Assembly (NCBI GenBank): GCA_003117195.1
Contig: BDSI01000065.1
Span: forward strand, 540,723 to 604,722
Length of the DNA stretch: 64,000 nt
Source of the DNA: Eudorina sp. 2006-703-Eu-15
Taxonomy: Eukaryota; Chlorophyta; Chlorophyceae; Chlamydomonadales; Volvocaceae
Reading direction: 5' to 3'
Both the position numbers and the translations under genes were made by a program. Shown in pieces: positions 50,165 through 62,100 of this stretch (positions are counted from its first letter, which is position 1; every line of letters starts with the position of its first letter). Under the pieces are notes generated by a model, which saw nothing but the letters and a program-made list of their open reading frames with translations, made no database searches and had not been told where the DNA came from.

Positions 50165-53100
50165 GGATGAGGTCGTTAGGGCGGATAGTACGGCAGCGCT
50201 GAAGGTACTGCAGTTTGAGTAACTGGAGCCTTCCGCAACGATGGCGCGTACGGTAGATCCGGTTGTAACCCACGTGCCGTCCAACAGACCGATGGGACAC
50301 ACCCCCATGATGCCGCCGTCATTGAGTAGCTTGAATACGGAGGTTTTGAACGTGTCAACGGGCGTATCCGGGTGCAACTGTGAAGGAGGGAGAGGAAAGC
50401 AGGAGAGAAACAGCGGGAATAAGGGGCAGAGGGTACGGACAGAGAAATGGTATTGTACGGAAAGTACGGCATTTGAAGATCAATATGAAAACCAGAACCA
50501 AACAGGGGGATGGGGTGAGGACGAGTACTGCCAGAATTGGCAAGCCCAGAACCAGACGGGCGGGAGGAACATACACATACAGAGGAACTGACACTCTAGA
50601 TTGGTGGCTGGGTTGTAGGCGGACTCCCACGCTCAACGCACGCACACACTCATCTTTTCTCACGGCCCACTTCTCCTTAACACACACAATACATATACAG
50701 TACATATATATATTCATACATACACACACAGGTCGGTTGCATTTCTAAACACACAGGTACCTTGAAGGTGATGTCCGTCTTGACTTTGGCGGTGCAGGTC
50801 TGCGAGGAGGAGGGGCGGGGAGGAGGGACGCACGGGGTTTGTGGGGGACAGGGGCACACGGGTGGGGTAGGCTGGCGGGCGGGTGGTGGGTGGGTGGGAC
50901 GGACGACTGGGGCGTGGAGGAGCCGGGAAGGACGATGGTTGTGGCCATCCGCCCCGCAGCGTTGCGACGTTAAAAAACATTCCCCGCCGGGGGAAGAGGA
51001 GTGACATGTCATGTACGGCAAAACCCATGCCATCCAATGGCTGGTAGGACCCGTACCGCCGGGGTTGGGGATATGGGTGTAAAACAAAACCCTAGGCCCG
51101 CGACCCTTGTACGGCACACTGCCCTCATCAGCCGCGACCCTGTCCCCTTCCTAGGGGCGCACCGAATTGTCAGCAGTCAGTCGGCGGCGTCCGCTACTGC
51201 TGCTGCTGCTGCTGTCTGCCGCGCAGGATGACGTCATGTTGGCGGTGGGGAAGTTGAGGGAGGAGGCCAGGAAGGACAGCAGGCTGCCCGTGACGCCCGA
51301 CTCGCAGCTGGCGTACGGTGAATCGCCCTGGGGATACGGTAAGTACCGGAAGTACGGAAGTACGGCATCAGAGGTGGCGTGGCAACGTCCACCCCAAAAA
51401 CGTGTTGCCTGCCTTGACGCCCCTCGGGCAACGCCATGCGCAGAGTAATTACGTCCAAGCGGTACCGTATGTAATGCTCCAATGGTGCACGCTTAAAGAC
51501 AGGTAAACCACTACTGCATGATGCTAATGTACTAAAATGTACGGCAAAAAGGAAAAGACCGGAGCCGACACAGCAAAGCACATGCATCGGTCCTGGCCGC
51601 AATGCAGTAACCGCCACCCCGCCCCTTCGGTTGCCCAGCACTAAAACCCTAAAACCCTTAAACTGACCTGGAACCGCGCCGACGCCGTCAGGTAGTTGTA
51701 ATCCACAAACAGGATCGCGCCCGGCAACCCCGGCAGCGTCGTGTTCGGGGTGATGGGATTCGATAGGTTGACGTACGTCTCGAGTACGGGCATGCCCGGC
51801 GGCGGCGCGGGCGGACTCGGCGCCGGCGGCGGGACCGGCGGCGGCGAGCTCTTCGACGACGCGGGCGGGCGCGGCGGCGGCGGACTCGGCTGCTTCGCGG
51901 GCGCGGGAGGCGGCTGATATAGAACCGCCGGTTGTACCGCAGGGGGGTTGGCGGGCGCTGGGAGCTTCGGTTGTGGAGTAGGGTCACGTGGGTAGGTGAG
52001 CGGCGACGGGGCATCTGGCGGCGGCGGCGGCGGACCTGGCGGCGTCGGCGGGCGCGGCGGCGGCGCCGGAGGATGCGGCGGCGCGGGTGGCGGACTGGGC
52101 GGCGCGGGCGGGCGTGGCGGTGACGGAGGCGGTTGTGGCGGCGGGGAGGGACGCGGCGGCGGCGCCGGCGGCCTCGGCGGCGGCGGCGGTGGCCGCGGCG
52201 GTGACGGCGGAGGCGAAGGCGACGGGGGCGCGGGCGGCGGTCTGGGTGGCGTGGGAGGAGTGGGGGGTAGCATGGGCGGGTTGGGTGGGGAGGGTGGCTG
52301 CGGCGGTGGGCTGGGTGGGTTGGGAGCTGGGCTTGGCGGCATGGGCGGGGAAGGCGGCGAAGGTGGAGGGGGCGCGGGTGGGGAAGGAGGTGATGGCGGC
52401 GGCGGGGATGGGCTTGGAGGCGGGCTGGGAGGCGAGGGTGGGGGCTCGGGGGGTGACGGCGGCGAGGGCGGCGGCCTTGGCGGGGTCGGCGGCGACGGCG
52501 GGCTGGGAGGAGGGCTGGGAGGTGATGGGGGTGATGGGGGCGACGGCGGCGGCGGGGGCGAAGGCGGTGGCGAAGGCGGCGGCGACGGCGGCGGCGAAGG
52601 TGGTGGCGGCGGCGAGGGCGGGGAGAGGGCGGCGAAGGCGGCGGGGAGGGTGGAGGTGAGGGCGGTGGTGGCGGCGAGGGCGGTGGCGGGGAGGGGCTTG
52701 GGGGAGGGCTGGGAGGCGAGGGTGGGGGTTCGGGGGGTGACGGCGGCGACGGCGGCGGCCTTGGTGGGGTCGGTGGCGACGGCGGGCTGGGAGGAGGGCT
52801 GGGAGGCTCCGGCGGCGATGGCGGCGACGGTGGCGGCGGGGCGAAGGCGGTGGCGATGGTGGAGGAGAGGGCGGAGGAGAGGGTGGTGGCGGCGGCGAGG
52901 GCGGAGGCGAGGGCGGCGAAGGCGGCGGGGAGGGTGGATTTGAGGGCGGTGGCGGCGGCGAGGGCGGCGGCGGGGATGGGCTTGGGGGAGGGCTGGGAGG
53001 CGAGGGTGGGGTTCGGGGGGTGACGGCGGCGATGGCGGCGGCCTTGGCGGGGTCGGCGGCGACGGCGGGCTGGGAGGAGGGCTGGGAGGTGATGGGGGTG

Positions 53101-56100
53101 ATGGGGGCGACGGCGGCGGCGGGGGCGAAGGCGGTGGCGAAGGCGGCGGCGACGGCGGCGGCGAAGGTGGTGGCGGCGGCGAGGGCGGGGGAGAGGGCGG
53201 CGAAGGCGGCGGGGAGGGTGGAGGTGAGGGCGGTGGTGGCGGCGAGGGCGGTGGCGGGGAGGGGCTTGGGGGAGGGCTGGGAGGCGAGGGTGGGGGTTCG
53301 GGGGTGACGGCGGCGACGGCGGCGGCCGTGGTGGGGTCGGTGGCGACGGCGGGCTGGGAGGAGGGCTGGGAGGCTCCGGCGGCGATGGCGGCGACGGTGG
53401 CGGCGGGGGCGAAGGCGGTGGCGATGGTGGAGGAGAGGGCGGGGGCGAGGGTGGCGGCGGCGGAGTGGGCGGGGGAGAGGGCGGCGAAGGCGGCGGGGAG
53501 GGTGGAGGTGAGGGCGGTGGTGGCGGCGAGGGCGGTGGTGGGGAGGGGCTTGGGGGAGGGCTGGGAGGCGAGGGCGGGGGTTCGGGGGTGACGGCGGCGA
53601 CGGCGGCGGCCGTGGTGGGGTCGGTGGCGACGGCGGGCTGGGAGGAGGGCTGGGAGGCTCCGGCGGCGATGGAGGCGACGGCGGCGGCGGCGGTGGCGAT
53701 GGTGGAGGAGAGGGCGCGGGCGAGGGCGGCGGTGAAGGTGATGGCGGCGGTGTTGGTGTTGGTGACGGCGGCAGCGAGGGCGGAGGAGAGGGGCTTGGGG
53801 GCGGGCTGGGCGTCGACGGAGGTGGCGACGGAGGTAATGGCAGGCCTGGAGGCGGCGACGGAAGTGGTGGAGGCGTGGGTGGTACCGAGGGGGGTTGAGG
53901 AGGGGATGGCGGCGCCGGCGGCCCCGCGGGTGAGGGCGGTGGCGATGGCGGCAGCAGTGGAGCCGGCGGCATTGCGGGCAGTGACGGCGGCGCGGGCGGC
54001 GGCGTGGGTGGCGCTGGCGGTGATGAAGGCGGCGAGGGTGGGGACGGCGGCAGTGGCGACGGCGACGGCGGTGTCGGAGGCTCGGCCGGCGGCGGTGCCG
54101 GTGGGGTTGTGGGGGAAATGGGAGGCGCCGGCAGCGCCGGCGGCGTTGGCGGCGCCGGCGGCGTTGGCGGCGCCGGCGGTGGTTGCGGCGGGCGGGTCGG
54201 TGACGGCGGGTCCAGCGGCAGCCTTGGGGCCACGGGTACGGCAGGCGGGCGTGTAGGAAAGAGCTTGGAGGGCACCATGGGGGTGCGGGGTGATGGAGTA
54301 GGCGCGACCGGCATGACAGGCGGCGGGGAGTACGATGGCGGCGGCGGCGGAGCCGACGGCGGCAGCAGGGGATGCGACGGCGGCGGGTGCGGCGACGGCG
54401 GTGCCGGCGGCAGCAAAGGATACGATGGCGGCAGCGGTGTCGTTGGCGGTGCCGGCGGCGGCAGTGGGGCCGCAGGTGGGCGGGGCGACGGCGGTGCCGG
54501 CGGCGAGGGTGGCGACGGCGGCGCCGGCGGCGTCGACGGCGTCGACGGCGCCCGGGGTCCCCGCGGCGGCCGGTGTGGACGCGGCGGCCGGAGAGGTGAC
54601 GGTGACGGCGGCATGTCCGGCGGAGGGTACGGCTTACTGGGCGGCGCCGACGGCGGAACGCCGGGCGGGTACGTCGGTACCGGCGCTGGCGGCGGCGGCG
54701 GCGGGTACGGCGGCGGCGGTGTCAGCGTCAGCGAGGGTCCAGGGAGCGGTGGCGGGCTCGGCAGGGGACGCGGCGGCGGGGACGGTCTGGGCGGCGGACT
54801 GGGAGAAGGAGGCGGATTCGGCGGAGAGGGAGGTGTTGGGGATGCCAGCGGCTGTGACGGCGGTGACGGCGGCGGCAGACTTGGACTCGATGGGTTGGTT
54901 GGCGCCAACGGCGGCGGCGCCTTCGGAGGCCGTGGCGGCGGTGCCGGCGGCGGCGGTGGCGGGTACGGCGGCGGCGGTGGGCTCGGGGGCGGCGGCGGTG
55001 GTGGCGAGGGACTTGGCGGCGGCGGCGCCGCCGGCGTTCCCGGCGGCGGGGTGGGAGGTACGGGCAGCGGCGGCCGTGCCGGCGGCGGTGACGGAGACGA
55101 CGGGTGCGCCGGCGGCGGCGCCGGGGCCAACGGTTCGCCCGGCGGCGGCGCCGGCGGCGGCGGGTGCGGCGACGGCGGCGGCGCCAGCTTGGGAGGTGGC
55201 GACGGCGGCACCAGGCAGCTCGAGTCGCATGTGAGGGTGAAGGGCACGTAGGCGCAGCCCGCCAAGGCGAGCCGGGAGACGGAGGTGCCGCCCCAGACGG
55301 TGGTTGGGCTGGGGGCGGCGGTGCCGTTGGCGGGGCAGGACTGAGGCGAGGGCGGGGCAGGGGGTCGGGGAGGTTCAGGGAGGAGCACATCAGATCAAAG
55401 GCGCACTTCTGAGCCCAGCGCCGAGCGCCTTCCCGCCCCCCTTCCCTTGTGCGCATGAAGAAACTGAGCCCGAGCCGCCCCCCCACCGTGTGCGGTGTGT
55501 AAAGGAAAACTGAGCCGCGAGAAGCGAAGTCCAGCGTAATAGTCGATGTAGGCGGCGATGTGTGCGCCCGTGTGCGTGTGTGTTTGGATACGAGACCCGT
55601 GTTGTGTTGGGGCCGCCCCCTTAGCGGCCAAAAGGGCGATCCCCTGTCGCCGACCCCTTCCCGACCTCGCCCATGTCAATACAACCCCCGCCACCCGACC
55701 CGTCCGCAGCTCCAACACCGCCCACAGACGCCTTCACGGCCCCCCTAGGCCCGACCGTGTCAAGGGTAACACCCGGCACCCCCCCGCCCCCCAATACACA
55801 CACACACCACACACCCCCATACACACCCACACACCCCCATACACACCCACACACACCCCTACCGTGGTGGTAGTGTCCACAGCCAGCCAGATGATGAAGC
55901 TCGCTGAGGGCCGAAGGGGGGAGCAGGGAGGCAGGGGGGCAGGGGGGCAGGGGGGCAGGGGGGCAGGGGGGATGTGGGAGGGAGAAAGAGGAAGGGATGC
56001 ATGACTCCCGGGTGACAGGTCTGGATGCAAAGAACACGCAACCCCAAAGCCCCTTACCCCAAACCACGCCTACCCCCAAACCACACACGCCCCCACCCCC

Positions 56101-59100
56101 CTCCGCAGCCGGAACCCGCACCTGACGTCGCCGGCGTGTTGGCATAGCACGGCATCAGCGCCGACACGTCCACCAACAGCCGTACAGTACGACTGGCGCA
56201 GTCGGCGGCGGCCCGATAGCCCACCGCCCCCGAGTATCCCACATCGCCGGAGAAGGGGCAGCCGTTGGGCAGCGGGAGGGCCTGTGGCGGGGTATGGGGG
56301 AGGGGAGACGGACAACGAGAGGGCGGTTGGGAAGCTCGTCCAAAGAGGCGGTTTGGGGTGGTTGAGGTTGGCAGGAGGTGGACCGTACATACGGAGGTAC
56401 GTGCCGTACGGTAGGGTCCAATGCGATGTTACCCACATCCGGTCGGCCTGTGGGGCCCTTTCATCGGCCGGGGGGCAACTGCACTCGAAACTGACGGCAA
56501 CTGCGCTCGAAACTGACGGCAACTGCGCTCGAAACTGACGGCAACTGCGCTCGAAACTGACGGCAACTGCGCTCGAAACTGACGGCAATTGCACTTGAAA
56601 CTGACGGCAACTGCGCTCGAAACTGACGGAAACTGACGGCAACTGCGCTCGAAACTGACGGCAACTGCCGCAACTGGCAACTGCACTGCGAAACTGACGC
56701 AACTGCACGCGAAACTGACGGCAACTGCACTCGATTGACGGGGCGGGGAGGGGAGGGGGTTGTGACGGCCGAGGCCTGCGGCGCATTGCGCTGCCTCCCA
56801 CAGGACGGCATGTCCCAGCCGATGCGGATAATGCCGTACAGTGCCGTACCAGTGCCGTACAAGGGCAATAAGACAACCGTGCCGTACAAGATTACGACAC
56901 ACAGACCTGGGGGTAGAGGTCCATGCCGATGCTGTCCCCTGGAGCAAAGTAGTTGATCAGGGAAAGATCCATTTTGATCCGGGTGCTGTCGTACGTGGTC
57001 AACGTCATATTGCCGGAATCCGCCAATACGTAATCGCTGTACAGTTTGCCGGTACGGGCAGTGACACGGAGGCAGCCCGGCGGTGGCGGCGGCGCCGGCG
57101 GCGGCGGCGGTGGAGCCGGCGGACCCGGCGGCGGCGGGACCGGGGAAGGCGGCAGCGGCGGTGGGGGCAGTGGCGAGGGCGGCACGGGCGGCGGCCGCGG
57201 CGGCGACGGCGGCGGGCGCGGCGGCCGGGAAGGGCCTTGAGGCGGGAAGTTGGGCGGCGGCGGCGGCGGGGGCGGCGGCGGCGGCGGCGCCAGCGGGGCC
57301 TCCCCCGGGGGTCGGGGGGGGCTCGGGGGTTTCCTCGGGGGCCGCGGAGGGGGCCAGGGGCGACCTGCGCCGTCAGGGGCATGCGGTTGGGGGTTGCTTG
57401 TACGGCAAATGGAATGGGTTGCACCCTTGTACGATTGTGTGTATGCCGACAAGACCGGACGTGAAAGAAACCACGGCATTGCAGTGTCGTACTCACGGGG
57501 CATGTACGGCGCGCGTGGCGGCGGCATGGGCGCCTGTGGCGGCGGCGCCGGCGGGCGGGGCGGCGTGGGCGGCGGCGAGGGCGGGGCCGGGTACCTGACG
57601 GTCCATGGAAGGGAGCGAAAAAAAGAGATATCAGACGGCGACATAAATGCATAAATGTCAAATCGAAGGTTCAAACCGGGGACGCGGAAATAAAGTACCC
57701 AGCATGGGCTGGACAGCGGCAGAGACGGAAGCGGCAGCGGAGATCATGTGACCCATGGGTCAGTGCCGCCACTCACCTGCCCCTAGGTGGCGGGAAGGGA
57801 CGGGGGGTCAACGGTCGTCGGGGCTTCCGAGGTGGAAACGGCGGTGACGGTGACGGTGGCGGGCTGGGCGGCGGCGGCGGACTTGGGGGGTCAGGCGGCA
57901 GTGGTGACGGCGGCGGCGGGCTCGGCGGCGGCGGTGATGGTGGCGGCGGCGGTGACGGCGGCAAGGGCGGAGAGGGAGGGAGTGGCGACGGCGGCAAGGG
58001 GCTTGGGGGCCGTGGGGGGAAGGGGCTTGGCGGCGGTGGCGGCGGCGGCGGGCTCGGAGGTCGCGGTGACGGCGGCGACGGCGGAGGTGGCGACGGCGGA
58101 GGTGAGGGGGGCGGGCTGGGTGGGAGTGGCGGCGGCGGGCTGGGGGGCGACGGCGGTGGCGAGGGCGGCGGCGGTGACGGCGGGTCCGGCGAGGGCGGTC
58201 GCGGAGGGGGTGGCGACGGCGGCTCGGGCGACGGCGGCAGCGGCGGCCGAGGTGACGGAGGCGGCGGCGGTGACGGCGAGGGCGGGAACGGCGAGGGCGG
58301 GAAAGGCGAGGGCGGTAACGGCGGGCTGGGCGGGAAAGGTGAGGGCGGGAAGGGCGAAGGTGGGGACGGTGGAAAGGGCGAAGGTGGGAAGGGGGACGGC
58401 GGCGATGGGGGGAAGGGAGAAGGTGGGAAGGGTGAGGGGGGCGACGGTGGCGGAGGCGACGGCGGCGGAGGCGATGGCGGGAGCGGAGGGAAGGGTGAAG
58501 GCGGGAAGGGAGACGGCGGCGACGGTGGCGGCGGCGACGGCGGCAGAGGCGATGGCGGCCGGGGTGGGAACGGCGACGGCGGCGACGGCGGCCGCGGCGA
58601 CGGTGGCTGCGGTGACGGTGGCGACGGGGGCAAGGGCGACGGCGGGAAAGGCGACGGCGGGAACGGCGAAGGCGGTGACGGCGGAGGGGGCGATGGCGAC
58701 GGGGGCAGCGGCGGTGGCGGCGGCGGCGGGCTGCGGGGCAGAGGGGTTTCACACGTGGCATACACACACACACACATACACAGAAACACACAAACATGAC
58801 ACATACACAAAAAGAAACATGCAGGGTCAGGTGTCAGGTGCCAGTGGCAGCAATCGAGAGGAATGTACGGCGGGAAGCTGCGGAGAAGCTGTGGGACCGG
58901 GCTGGCTGAGCCGGCAGTTGCTGCTCCACATCGGGCTTAAAAAAGGTCCATCGAGGAAGACACGTTCATGATCACAAACACCAACACACAACAGGGAAGA
59001 GATTTGCGCCACAAACAAGTTGGCATGGTGACAAACTCGCCTAGGTGGCGGCGGCGGCGGCGGCGGCGGGGGAGGAGAGGGCGGTGGTGGCGGCGGCGGC

Positions 59101-62100
59101 GGGGGCGGCGGCGGCAAGGGCGGCGGCGGCGGCGGAGGGGGTGGCGGGTATGGAGGTGGCGGCGGCGGCGGCGGGGGTGGTGGCGGCGGCGGAGAGGGTG
59201 GCGGCGGCGGCGGGGGTGGCGGCGGCGGAGGTGAGGGTGGCGGCGGCGAGGGAGGCGGCGGGTCCGGGCTGGGTGGGTGTGGACTGGGTGGAAAGGGGCT
59301 TGGTGCAGGCGATGGTGGGTGCGGCGGGAAAGGGCTCGGCGGCGGCGACGGCGGCAGCGGCGACGGCGGCAGCGGAAATGTGGGGGGCATGGGACTGGGT
59401 GGCCGCGGACTAGGTGGCGGCGACGGCGACGGCGGCGACGGCGGCCTGGGGTTGGGAGGCGGGCTGGGAGGCAGCGGCGACGGCGGCAGCGGCACCATGG
59501 GAGGGCGAGGACTGGGCGGCGGCGGCCGCGGCGGTGGTGACGGCGACGGAGGCCTGGGGCTGGGCGGCGAAGGCGGCGGAGGCTGCGGCGGCGCGGGCGA
59601 CGGCGGCGGGGAGGGGAACGGCGACGGAGGCGACGGAGGCGGCCCGGGTGATGGCGGGGGCGAGGGAGGTTGCGGAGGTTGCGGGCTGGGAGGCGACGGC
59701 GGCGGGGGTGAGGGCGGCGAAGGGGGAGAAGGATCAGGTGAAGGTGGAAGTGGGCTTGGCGGCGGGGGGCTTGGCGGGGCTGGGCTCGGCGGCAGCGGAC
59801 TGGGCGGCGGCGGGCTGGGAGGCAGCGGGCTCGGCGGCGGTGGGCTTGGCGACGGCGGCGACGGAGGCCGCGGCGGCGCGGGCGACGGAGGCTGCGGGGA
59901 AGGTGGCGGCGGCGGTGAAGGCGGTGATGGCGGGGACGGCGGCGGCGAGGGGGATGGCGGCCTCGGGCTGGGCGGCGGCGGAGGCGACGGCGACGGCGGC
60001 GGGGGACTCGGCGGCGATGGTGGTGGTGGACTAGGACTGGGCGGCGACGGCGGCCGCGGACTCGGCGGCGCCGGGCTGGGCGGCGACGGCGGCGGCCGCG
60101 GCGGCGACGGCGCTGGCGACGGCGGCCGCGGGCTCGGCGGAGGCGACGGCGGCGGGTTGGGGGGCATGTCCGGGGGCCAAGAGGGCCAATCGGGGAAGGT
60201 GGGGAAGTCGGGCATGAAGGGCGTCGGCGGGGTCGGCGGCGACGGCTTGCCGGGCGGCGGCAGCGGCGGCGGCGGTGAGGCGGCGAAGGGGATGGGCGTG
60301 TAGGTCATGTTGAAGCTCAGCTGCGGACCGGGCAGGTGGCGGCAGGTGGGGGCAGGTGGCGGCAGGTGGGGGCAGGTGGCGGCAGGTGGGGGCAGGTGGC
60401 GGCAGGTGGGGGCAGGTGGCGGCAGGTGGGGGCAGGTGGGGTGCTCAGGGCAGATCGGGCAGCCACATCGAAAACGGGGCGCGGAGGGGTGATCATACCT
60501 TACACACGCAGACACACACACACACACGCACTGGTATCTTGGGCCTGGGTGGTTGCGGCGGGCTTCTCGCTACACACTGAACACACGCCATGATCCGTAC
60601 TTCGATGTGCCGTACCTCCACGTGCCGTACCTCAATCGGACCTCCAATGAACGCCGACCGTAACCCACCCCGGCCCTGCTCCCCGCGGCCACCCTCCGAT
60701 CTTGCCCCTCTATCCGCCCCTCTATCCCGGCTTGCCTGGGTGCCGTACGTGTCCGGGTCGTTGACGCTGCATGCCGCCGGAATGGCGCCGTCCGAGGGAT
60801 CCGCCTGCGTGTGTGTGTGTGTATGTGTGTGAGGGGGAGGGGGGGAGGGGAAGGAAGGGTATGGGAAATTGGTAGACATGGGGGAAGGAAAGGGGGAGGG
60901 GAAGGGAGGGGGAGGGGAAGGGAGGGGGAGGAAGAGGGGAGGGGGCAACATCATCCCAATACCCAAACGATGGGGTGGGGGTCAGGGTAGGGGGAGCAGA
61001 CCTGGTATGTCTCGGTGAGGAAGCTGACGCTGACGGTGTAGGTGATGGGGTCGCAGCCGTTGTCGCCGGGCAGGGCGGGGTTGAGCGACTTGGCCTGCAC
61101 CGCAAAGGAGGTGCAGCTCACGAAGCTGGACCCTGAGGGCGGGCGGAGCGGGGCGGGGCGGGGCGGGGCGGGGCCGGGCGCCGGGTGTTGAATCTCACAT
61201 GTGGTAATGGAGGACGGAGCCACGTGCGCTGTGTGCTGTGCCTTGGGTTTAGACAAGAGACCCGCCTTGTGTGCTGTGTGCTTGCGTCGTCTCGAAACAA
61301 CACCTGCCACGTGCATCACGCGTTTTCGTGCACGTGAACATGCCGTACAACCAAGTGCCCGGCGGTGACGTGTGGCGCTGGGTGCAGGCAGCTCGGGGAG
61401 CCGCGCCGCCGGAGGGGCAGAGGGCGGTCGGGTCTGCATCTCCGAAACCCTAGAAAGCCACCCTTCGAGAGGCGATGTCGTGTCCGCCGCTCCGAAACCC
61501 ACCCCAGGATGTGTCCGCCGCTCCGAAACCGTCACCCCCACCTGTGGTTGTCTTGGTGACGTTGTGGCGCCAGACGGTGCCGTTGGGGTGGCGGATGGTC
61601 ATGCGGATGGACGCCCCGGGCCGGGAGGGGTCCACCACCGCCAGCCAGGGGCAGTCCAACTGAAGAGTGAAGGTCAGCAGGCCGCTGATCTGCAACAGCA
61701 GCAGCGGCAGAGGGGCGGAGTAGCGAGGGGCCCGGGTGTGATGGCTGCGGCTGATGCTGATGGTGATGGTGATGGTGATGCTGCTGCTGCTGCTGATGGT
61801 GATGGTAGCCACACATGGATTGGGTGGCCGCAAGTGGTATCGTGGGCGGGCGTGTTTTTGAAAGTGTATGTGTGCCCCCCCCTCCCCCCTCCCCCCGGCC
61901 CCCTTACCTGCATGAAGGCGAACATCTGGCCCACTTTGATGACGGAGGTGCCCGTGCCGTACGTGATGGACGCGGTCAGGTTCCTGACCCCGATGTTGCG
62001 GGGGCGGACCTGCGGATGCGGGTGAGGGTGAGGGTGAGGGTGAGGGAGGCCGCGGTGGGCGGGTAGGCGAGTGGCAGGTGAGTGGGTGCGTGGGTCAGGA

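Noticed and set aside
59040..60320. Plus-strand Gly-rich frames opposite the Pro-rich rods
   Set aside because: Poly-Gly/Asp/Glu frames are the expected antisense reading of Ser/Pro-Pro codons; globular modules and splice sites support only the minus strand.
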